A DNA stretch of 5,214 bases from Rhodospirillales bacterium (GTDB lineage: Bacteria > Pseudomonadota > Alphaproteobacteria > Rhodospirillales > Casp-alpha2), in NCBI GenBank assembly GCA_030727885.1, contig JANRAT010000181.1, positions 1 to 5,214 on the forward strand. The letters run 5' to 3'. Below the pieces are notes generated by a model that was not told where the DNA came from, did no database searches, and was given only the letters and a program-made list of their open reading frames with translations. Below are positions 1 to 5,214 of the stretch, in pieces. The position numbers and the translations under genes were made by a program. The first letter of the stretch is position 1. Each line of letters starts with the position of its first letter.

Positions 1-1161
1 AACCCTGCTGACGATACCCTCAAGGCCGCCGTAACGGGAAAAGTCATAGGTTGAAATCTTGACCGTCGCCGATTGTCCAACAGTCACGTAGCCACGATCA
101 ATAGGATTAAGCTTTGCCTCGATGACCAGCCGTTCGCCTGTCGGAACGATTTCCATGATCGGTTCGCCGGGTTTGACGACGTTGCCGACGGCGTTATAGC
201 GCATGTTTTTCACGACGCCATTGATCGTGCTTTTGATTTCGGCACGGATACCCTGTTCGGTCGCCTTGCTGAGCAGCTCGGTGACGCGGGCAATATCTTC
301 AGCGATCTTGCCCAGCTGATCCTGCGCTTCGCGGCGGAAGCGGCTCTCGGTTTCCTGCAAACGCTGCTTGGATTCTTCCACGGCGGCCAGAACCTTTGGC
401 AGCGATGGCCTGAGCGATTTCATTTCGCCGTCCAGATTCTCGACTTCGGCTTCGAGCTGCAGATGTTCCATTTTCGCAGTCAGCCCTTCGGCCAGCAGAG
501 ACTTGGACATTTTCAGACGTTCGGATGCCAGTTTGTAATTGCTTTCGACAGCACGCGACCGGGCGGTGAGTTCCTCGACCTCCAGTTCACGCTGCTTGAC
601 CTGTTCGCGCATGACCTGGATGGTTGAAGACAGTTCACGGCGCCGTGCTTCATAGGCTTGGCGTTGTGCTGAGACGATTGCAGGGCGGCGTTTGGCCTCG
701 GCCTCGGGGAACACCAGTTCATTGCCGCTGGCTTCGGCTTCAAGGCGGGCTTTGACCAGATTGTTGCTGTCGAGGCGGACCTGAAGTTCTTCCTGGTTGG
801 TGCCGGCTGAGGCAAGGTCCAACTGCAAAAGGGTTTGTCCTTCTTTGACGGTATCACCTTCAGATACATATATTTCCAGAATGATGCCGCCTTCAAGGTG
901 CTGGACGACTTTGATCTTGCCGGCTGGAACCACTTCACCGGTGGCAATCGATACTTCATCCAGCGTTGCGAAGTTGGCCCAGGTTATCCCGATGGCAAGC
1001 ATCAGCATGATCGGCCAGGCCAGCAGACGCCAGCCCGGCAGGGGATTATGACTGAGCAGCATATCAAGTTTGTCCGATGCCGTCGGCATGCCAGCGGCCA
1101 TCGGCTTGGTGGCTTGCTGAGGTTCTTGACCTTGCTCGGGTCCGGATGCGTCGGGGCTCAT
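1..1161 (-). CDS. HlyD-family type I secretion periplasmic adaptor subunit (C-terminus outside window)
   Basis: Membrane fusion protein of a type I secretion system. It is anchored in the inner membrane and bridges the ABC exporter to a TolC-like outer-membrane channel. The 387 codons visible here read without a stop to the window edge. Residues 1-43 are a polar cytoplasmic tail, and 44-66 form one membrane helix (WRLLAWPIMLMLAIGITW). The first half of the lipoyl/barrel-sandwich domain follows at about 74-116, with the family-typical VVQHLEGGII and VSEGDTVKEGQTLLQLD. A long charged, Glu/Arg/Gln-rich coiled-coil hairpin spans about 120-300. The second lipoyl half is at 308-340 (INGVVKNM, VVKPGEPIMEIVP), then the start of a beta-barrel domain. 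Family members usually have about 430-480 residues, so roughly 50-90 are missing at the left edge. ATG at 1161 is chosen because AGGAG lies 7 bases upstream; an in-frame GTG directly before it is possible but too close to that site. It is the second gene of the operon, 10 bases after the ATPase. Confidence 0.95.
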   Translation of the reverse strand, partial: MSPDASGPEQGQEPQQATKPMAAGMPTASDKLDMLLSHNPLPGWRLLAWPIMLMLAIGITWANFATLDEVSIATGEVVPAGKIKVVQHLEGGIILEIYVSEGDTVKEGQTLLQLDLASAGTNQEELQVRLDSNNLVKARLEAEASGNELVFPEAEAKRRPAIVSAQRQAYEARRRELSSTIQVMREQVKQRELEVEELTARSRAVESNYKLASERLKMSKSLLAEGLTAKMEHLQLEAEVENLDGEMKSLRPSLPKVLAAVEESKQRLQETESRFRREAQDQLGKIAEDIARVTELLSKATEQGIRAEIKSTINGVVKNMRYNAVGNVVKPGEPIMEIVPTGERLVIEAKLNPIDRGYVTVGQSATVKISTYDFSRYGGLEGIVSRV

Positions 1162-1168
1162 CACTTAA

Positions 1169-1173
1169 CTCCT
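1169..1173 (-). promoter_or_regulatory. Ribosome binding site of the HlyD gene, overlapping the ATPase stop codon
   Basis: On the minus strand AGGAG starts inside the TAG stop of the upstream ATPase gene (1174-1172) and sits 7 bases before the ATG at 1161. It decides for this ATG over the adjacent GTG. The overlap suggests that ribosomes finishing the ATPase re-initiate on the adaptor gene; the coupling is inferred. Confidence 0.7.
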
Positions 1174-1714
1174 AATCGGCTTCCGCTTTTTGTCCTTGTG
1201 GGCCTCCGGCTGGTGCCGAGGGCTTCTGGCTGGCCTTGCGGTCACTCTCGTAGCCCTTGATTAAATCTGCATAAGGGTCATCAAGCAATCGCTTCGCATC
1301 ACCATCAAGTTTGAACAGATTGCTTGCCGGGACACTCGGGTCGGCCGTCGAACGTTCTTTTTTGGCCGCCCGTTCCGCAATGGCTTCAGCAGCACCACCA
1401 TTTTTAACGCCAGCAACAGGTGCAGGATTAGCCGCGGGATTGACCTGCGGCGCTGTTGGTTTGACGCCAGATGGCACCGGCGGCATGGGCGACTTTGCCG
1501 TGGCCGGCGGTATGGGGGGCTTTGCTGCTGTCGGAGGTTTCGGCGCCATTTGCGGCGGCTGCGCGGTCTGTGCACCAGACGGAGCGGGGGCTTTGGGTGG
1601 CATTTGAGGCGGCACTTTGGCTGCGCCATCGCTACCTTTGAGGCGTGGCGGTGCAGCTTTTGGTGCGGCATCTCCGCCTGCGGCTTGATCCGGTGTCTCG
1701 ACCTTTTGCATTGG
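1172..1714 (-). other. Region coding the Pro/Ala/Lys-rich C-terminal extension of the exporter ATPase
   Basis: After the ABC fold ends near residue 565, the same frame continues for about 180 residues. Residues 566-695 are low-complexity and rich in Pro, Ala and Lys, with repeated short words such as PPQM (600-603 and 618-621), PKPP and PMPP, and are probably disordered. From about 696 the composition changes to a helix-like amphipathic segment (SNLFKLDGDAKRLLDDPYAD, then LIKGYES). The protein ends with another flexible Ser/Ala/Gly/Gln tail. Related exporters usually stop soon after the ABC domain. A docking or tethering role for the terminal segment is a guess. The reading is unambiguous because the frame is open throughout and the adaptor gene follows directly. 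Confidence 0.75.
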
Positions 1715-3409
1715 TTGCTGGCCAAACAGTTTCGGCAGAATTTCCCGTGATGGCCCGGCCAGTGCAACCTTGCCTTTATCGAGTGCTACCAAATCGTCGC
1801 AGGCCGCCAGCAGGATCGGGCTGTGCGTGACGATGATGACGGTTCTGGTCTTGCCGATAGCGACAAGCGTCTTGCGCAGTTCCTGTTCAGCCTGTCGGTC
1901 AAGACTGGCCGAAGGCTCGTCCAGTAACAGCACGGCAGGCTCGCCGATCAAGGCCCGGGCGAGGGCAATGCGCTGGCGCTGGCCGCCGGATAGCCGCCGA
2001 CCGGCTTCGCCGATATCGGATGCATAGCCGTCCGGCAGGTCGATGATGAAGTGGTGTACGCCGGCTGCGGTCGCGGATTCGATGATCTGGTCATCGGAAG
2101 CATTGGGGAACCGATGTACAATGTTGTCGCGAACGGTCCCTGCGAACAGGACTGTTTCCTGCGGCACATAACCCATCCATGTGGCCAACTCGGCACGGGT
2201 GAACTGCGCGATATCGGCGCCATCCAGCAAAACGCGCCCGTTGGTTGGCGTATAAAGCCCCTGGATCATCTTCAGCAGGGTGGTTTTGCCTGAACCGTTG
2301 CGACCGACCAATGCGTGCACGCCGCCAGCATGAATGTTGATCGAGACGGAATCGACAACCGGTTTGGTGTTTTCGGAATATCCGAACGTCAGATTTTCAA
2401 CCTGTATCTCGCCGCGTGGTCTTTCGAGCTTTATCTCGCTTTCGCTTCGGTCCGACAGCGATGAGAAAACCTCGCCTAGGCGATTGACTGATTGCTTGAA
2501 GCCGTTAAAGGCGCGCCATTGTCCGACCAATTGGTTGAGAGGCCCCATAATGCGGCCGGACAGCATGTTGGCGGCTATAAGCGACCCCATGGTCATGTTG
2601 TGATTGACGATCTGATAAGCGCCGACCGAGGTCATGAAGATCGTTGTCGCCATGGTCAGGGATTGTGAGCAGTTGGTATAGAAATCGGTTTTCGAGCCAC
2701 GGAACATCGACTGCGAGATATTGTGGGCGTGGGTCTCCTCCCACAGCGGTCGCATGGCGCGGTCGAGCGCCAGCGCCTTGATTGTGGTCCGGCCCTGGAT
2801 CAGTTCGGCGATCAGGGCATCACGGCCCTGTGTGCTTTCCCGCTCGGCGGCGTTTGCCTGCGACATGACGCCACTTGAACGCCAGGCGACGAACATGAAC
2901 AGCGGCAGGATGATCATCAAAACCCAGGCGATCGGCCCGGCGATAACTGAAATCAGTACGACAAACATAATCACGAAGGGCAGGTCACACAGCAGAATCG
3001 CCGAGGCACCGGAAAGCGTGTTGCGCACCGTATCAACATCACGGAACAGAGATTGCCAGTGATTCGCCGGTTTTCCTTCAAGAACATGTAGCGGCAGGCT
3101 GACAAGTTTGTCGAACAGGTGCCTGCCGACGATGACATCAACCCTGAGGGCAACGGTTTGCATGATTTTCGAGCGCGCCTGCTTAAGCGACAGATCGAAC
3201 AGAACGACCAGCAACATGCCGAGAACAAGGCCCCAGAGCGTGCTCAGCCCGCCACTGCCAACAACCCGGTCGTAAACCTGCATGGTGAAAACCGGGGTCG
3301 CCAAAGCCAGCAAATTGACAAACGCCGACATTGCGATCACCTCACGGAAGATCGGCATCAACGGCTTGAGTATTGGCTTAAGCCAAGCGCGGCCGGCCGT
3401 TTCGCTCAT
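1172..3409 (-). CDS. Type I secretion system permease/ATPase with a Pro-rich C-terminal extension
   Basis: Inner-membrane ABC exporter, active as a homodimer, that uses ATP to drive a protein substrate into an HlyD/TolC channel. Residues 1-320 are the transmembrane domain, with about six helices (near 28-46, 55-74, 134-154, 155-176, 250-268 and 272-290). They include VYDRVV (45-50) followed by STLWGLVLG, and FRDVDTVRN (122-130), as in the LssB/LapB/PrtD exporters. The ATPase domain (about 333-560) is complete: A-loop Tyr344, Walker A GRNGSGKTT (369-377), Q-loop Gln417, signature LSGGQ (473-477), Walker B VLLLDE (493-498), D-loop SLD (502-504) and H-loop His529. There is no N-terminal C39 peptidase or C39-like domain, so a double-glycine leader substrate is unlikely; a C-terminal secretion signal is expected from the family. 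Residues about 566-745 are an unusual extension described separately. The start at 3409 has AAGGA 6 bases upstream; another ATG at 3413 is out of frame. It is the first gene of the visible operon and divergent from the cyclase gene. Confidence 0.95.
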   Translation of the reverse strand: MSETAGRAWLKPILKPLMPIFREVIAMSAFVNLLALATPVFTMQVYDRVVGSGGLSTLWGLVLGMLLVVLFDLSLKQARSKIMQTVALRVDVIVGRHLFDKLVSLPLHVLEGKPANHWQSLFRDVDTVRNTLSGASAILLCDLPFVIMFVVLISVIAGPIAWVLMIILPLFMFVAWRSSGVMSQANAAERESTQGRDALIAELIQGRTTIKALALDRAMRPLWEETHAHNISQSMFRGSKTDFYTNCSQSLTMATTIFMTSVGAYQIVNHNMTMGSLIAANMLSGRIMGPLNQLVGQWRAFNGFKQSVNRLGEVFSSLSDRSESEIKLERPRGEIQVENLTFGYSENTKPVVDSVSINIHAGGVHALVGRNGSGKTTLLKMIQGLYTPTNGRVLLDGADIAQFTRAELATWMGYVPQETVLFAGTVRDNIVHRFPNASDDQIIESATAAGVHHFIIDLPDGYASDIGEAGRRLSGGQRQRIALARALIGEPAVLLLDEPSASLDRQAEQELRKTLVAIGKTRTVIIVTHSPILLAACDDLVALDKGKVALAGPSREILPKLFGQQPMQKVETPDQAAGGDAAPKAAPPRLKGSDGAAKVPPQMPPKAPAPSGAQTAQPPQMAPKPPTAAKPPIPPATAKSPMPPVPSGVKPTAPQVNPAANPAPVAGVKNGGAAEAIAERAAKKERSTADPSVPASNLFKLDGDAKRLLDDPYADLIKGYESDRKASQKPSAPAGGPQGQKAEAD

Positions 3410-3441
3410 TCATCGTCCTTGAACTGGTAGCACCGTAACCC

Positions 3442-3457
3442 TCGACACATTTGTCGA
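3442..3457. repeat. Perfect inverted repeat, operator-like
   Basis: TCGACA and TGTCGA form 6-base arms around a 4-base CATT centre, 33 bases upstream of the exporter ATG. The size and position suit a binding site for a dimeric transcription regulator on the exporter promoter. The half-site recurs at 3488-3493 followed by AA, as in the right arm here (TGTCGAAA). The stem is too short and has no T-tract, so it is not a convincing terminator. The regulator is unknown. Confidence 0.4.
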
Positions 3458-3500
3458 AACAATCTTTTAGCATACTCTATAGGTAAATGTCGAAAGACGC

Positions 3501-3529
3501 TTGACCCATATGGAAGGAAAATGTGTAGA
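3501..3529 (+). promoter_or_regulatory. Candidate sigma-70-type promoter for the cyclase gene
   Basis: TTGACC (3501-3506) matches the -35 consensus at five of six bases. At a 17-base spacing the -10 hexamer would be TGTAGA (3524-3529), a weak three-of-six match; TAGACT at 3526-3531 fits better but with a 19-base spacer. It lies 35-60 bases before the proposed TTG start. It is a tentative call from sequence only. Confidence 0.3.
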
Positions 3530-3548
3530 CTGGTATTCATGGGGTTTT

Positions 3549-3554
3549 AGGGGG
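3549..3554 (+). promoter_or_regulatory. Candidate ribosome binding site for the cyclase TTG start
   Basis: AGGGGG lies 10 bases before the TTG at 3565. It is the only purine-rich Shine-Dalgarno-like run near the 5' end of the cyclase frame, and no ATG or GTG occurs in that frame between the upstream stop (3526-3528) and 3637. It supports, but does not prove, the TTG start. Confidence 0.4.
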
Positions 3555-3564
3555 CAGTTATCCT

Positions 3565-5214
3565 TTGCGGATACTCAAGACAATATTCAGCTTTGAACGG
3601 TCGCTCGGCATTTTTTTGCTGCTTGCGTTCGTTGGCATGTAGTATGTCGACATCAAAGCCAATGTCGGTTTCCTGGAAGCGTGGCGTAACAAGGTCTTTG
3701 ATTATTATCAGGAAATAAAACCCCGCGACATTCCTGCCCCCCAGAACAAGCCTGTCACCATCATTGATCTGGACGAGCAAAGTCTGGAAACCGTTGGCCA
3801 GTGGCCGTGGCCACGCAATATTCTGGCCCAGATGGTGCAAAATCTGATGCAGATGGGCGCTGTTCTGGTGGCTTTCGATATTGTGTTTGCTGAGCCGGAC
3901 CGGATGAATCCGTCCAGTGTTGCGTCTAACCTGGTCGGTCTCGATGAAGTCACCAAAGACAAGTTGATGAGCCTTAAAAGCAACGATCAGATTTTTGCTG
4001 ATACGATCAGAAAGTCTCGCGTCGTGCTTGGGCAGGCGGGGCGTCCAAGCGAAACCGAAGGCGTCAAGGGACCACCGGTCAAAAAATCCGTTGCCGTCCA
4101 GAAAATGTCGAAGTCGGTACCGGAACCGTATGTATTTATACCGAAATTCCCCTCACTGGTCCGCAATGTGCCGGTGATTGAGCAAGCTGCCATTGGCAAC
4201 TCCGGCGGACATGGTATTTTCTCGGTCGTGCCCGGCAAGGACGGTATCGTGCGCAACGTGCCTGCATTCTTTGGTCATGAAGGGCAATATTTCCCATCCC
4301 TGGCCATCGAGATGCTGCGGGTTGCTACCGGCAGGCCGACAATTCTTGCCAAGGTGAATGATGCCGGCATGGTTGAGGCTGCCGTTGCCAAGGGGCTGAC
4401 CGTCAAGACCGACAGGATCGGGCAGATCTGGCCTTATTTCTCCAAGCGCGACTGGTCCAAGTACGTTTCGGCAGCAAAGGTTCTGGACGGCACCGCGGAC
4501 GTATCGAAAATCAAGGGCAAGCTGGTGATTGTCGGGACCTCTGCGGTGGGGCTTCGAGATATTCGGTCAATCCCGACAGAACGCGATATCCCCGGGGTCG
4601 AGGTGCACGCCCAGCTGATTGAGGCAATCGTCTCCAACAAATATCTGACAAGACCAAACTATGCCGACGTGGCAGAGCTGTTTATCCTTTTGGTCGGCGG
4701 TATCATCATGATCATTCTGGTGCCCTGGGTTGGCGCCAAATGGACGGCTGTGCTGTTTTTGCTGGTTGCAGGGGGCTCGCTCGGGACATCCTGGTATCTG
4801 TTCTCTGAACAGCTCATCTTGCTAGATGCGACCTATTCAATGGTCGGCATTGCCGTCATGTACACTTCGATGACATACGCCGGTTATGCCCGTGAAGAGG
4901 CCGAGCGTCGCCAGACCCGAGACGCCTTCTCGAAATATCTGTCGCCGGACATGGTCAAGCGCGTTGCCGGTGACCCAGGGGCGCTGAAGCTCGGTGGTGA
5001 TCAGCGGAAAATGACCCTGCTGTTCTGCGACGTACGCGGCTTCACGACGATTTCCGAGCAGTTCGATGCCGTCGGACTGACGGCACTGATCAACAAGCTT
5101 CTGACACCGCTGACCAACGTGATCCTGAAGCGCAAGGGAACCATCGACAAGTACATGGGCGACTGCATCATGGCGTTCTGGAATGCACCTATTCCGTGTG
5201 AGAATCATGCCGAA
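3565..5214 (+). CDS. CHASE2-domain adenylate/guanylate cyclase, interrupted by an in-frame TAG (possible pseudogene; C-terminus outside window)
   Basis: Membrane class III nucleotide cyclase, expected to turn ATP into cAMP in the cytoplasm in response to a signal read by an extracytoplasmic CHASE2 domain. Numbering from TTG 3565, residues 10-25 are a first membrane helix (SLGIFLLLAFVGM). Codon 26 is TAG, and the frame then stays open for the remaining 524 codons. CHASE2 covers about 40-365, with PVTIIDLDEQSL (63-74), GQWPWPR and AFDIVFAEPD near its start and KGKLVIVGTSAVGLRDIRS near its end. Three helices follow (about 373-389, 393-411, 420-438), then the cyclase domain from about 480. It shows metal-binding Asp489 in LLFCDVRGFTT, Lys529 in GTIDKYMGD (a Lys here favours ATP over GTP) and Asp533. 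The remaining catalytic residues lie beyond the window. If the TAG is truly a stop, the next ATG in frame is at 3832, inside CHASE2. That would remove helix 1 and leave three helices, breaking the expected N-in/cyclase-in topology. The family is certain; the start and intactness are not. Confidence 0.85.
3640..3642 (+). other. In-frame TAG stop inside the cyclase N-terminus
   Basis: The triplet follows GGC ATG in the frame of the first membrane helix and precedes TAT GTC GAC. Upstream (SFERSLGIFLLLAFVGM) and downstream (YVDIKANVGFLEAWRNKVFD) both look like the usual CHASE2-cyclase N-terminus and are in the same frame, so a single substitution explains it better than an indel. One base change gives TGG, AAG, CAG, GAG, TAT or similar sense codons, or AGG if A became T. 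A 7-T run at 3611-3617 lies nearby but does not shift the frame. Confidence 0.8.

Larger units (their letters stand above)
3410..3564. promoter_or_regulatory. Divergent intergenic region between exporter operon and cyclase gene
   Basis: About 155 bases separate the exporter start (minus strand) from the proposed cyclase start (plus strand). The region is more AT-rich than the flanking genes, as expected for promoters, and must hold the start signals for both directions unless the cyclase start is wrong. It contains an inverted repeat at 3442-3457, a further TGTCGA half-site at 3488-3493 and a candidate plus-strand promoter at 3501-3529. For the minus strand, TATAGA (3481-3476) and TATGCT (3474-3469) resemble -10 boxes, but neither has a convincing -35 box. 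I see no protein gene; the longest small plus-strand frame (ATG at 3510, 28 codons) has no recognisable features. Confidence 0.6.

Noticed and set aside
73..627. Plus-strand open frame of 184 codons
   Set aside because: It is antisense to the HlyD coiled-coil region, whose own frame gives a full family match. Phe/Asp/Gln-rich composition is the mirror of Glu/Leu/Lys codons.
513..959. Minus-strand open frame of 148 codons
   Set aside because: It overlaps the HlyD gene in another frame on the same strand and shows no domain; the HlyD frame is continuous.
1261..1767. Minus-strand Arg-rich open frame of 168 codons overlapping the exporter tail
   Set aside because: It is the shifted frame of the Pro/Ala-rich linker (CCN and GCN codons read out of phase give Arg, His and Gln). 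The ATPase frame is open through it and leads to the adaptor gene with proper spacing.
3442..3457. Inverted repeat as a rho-independent terminator
   Set aside because: The stem has only six pairs, there is no following T-tract in either direction, and it lies between divergent gene starts where no transcript should end.
3510..3596. Small plus-strand frame, ATG to TGA, 28 codons, as an alternative cyclase N-terminus joined by frameshift
   Set aside because: The cyclase frame itself already carries a plausible first helix through this stretch, so no frameshift is needed; the short peptide has no signal-like or membrane character.
3610..3620. Seven-T run as a programmed or erroneous frameshift site explaining the stop
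   Set aside because: The helix before the run and the CHASE2 sequence after the TAG are in the same frame, so adding or removing a T would break rather than restore the gene.
4837..5208. Minus-strand open frame of 123 codons opposite the cyclase domain
   Set aside because: It is a shadow of the class III cyclase catalytic domain, whose metal-binding and substrate residues are readable on the plus strand.

Overview
The window looks like chromosomal DNA from a Gram-negative alphaproteobacterium. Rhodospirillales is my best guess from protein flavour and moderately high GC, but no marker gene fixes the taxon. It holds three protein genes, two of them cut by the window edges, and one divergent intergenic region. 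I see no RNA gene, insertion sequence, CRISPR array or attachment site.

Left two thirds, minus strand (3409 down to 1): a two-gene type I secretion operon. A 745-residue inner-membrane permease/ATPase of the LssB/LapB/PrtD kind comes first. It is followed after 10 bases by an HlyD-family periplasmic adaptor whose last part lies beyond base 1. The second gene's ribosome binding site overlaps the first gene's stop codon, so the two are probably translationally coupled. Together they would form the inner-membrane half of a channel that exports a protein directly from cytoplasm to outside through a TolC-like outer-membrane protein. No exported substrate and no TolC gene lie in the window. The ATPase is unusual in carrying about 180 extra C-terminal residues: a Pro/Ala/Lys-rich linker ending in a short folded-looking acidic/basic segment.

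Middle (3410-3564): a divergent intergenic region of about 155 bases. It has a perfect TCGACA-CATT-TGTCGA inverted repeat, a further TGTCGA half-site and a weak candidate promoter towards the right-hand gene.

Right third, plus strand (about 3565 to 5214): a CHASE2-domain class III adenylate/guanylate cyclase, running off the right edge inside its catalytic domain. Its reading frame is interrupted by an in-frame TAG (3640-3642) at the end of the first membrane helix, with clear coding similarity on both sides in the same frame. This is the most notable feature of the window. As read, the gene is a nonsense-mutated pseudogene, carries a sequence error, or is decoded unconventionally. If intact, it would sense an extracytoplasmic signal and make cAMP in the cytoplasm. 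Its head-to-head position with an exporter suggests, but does not prove, shared regulation.
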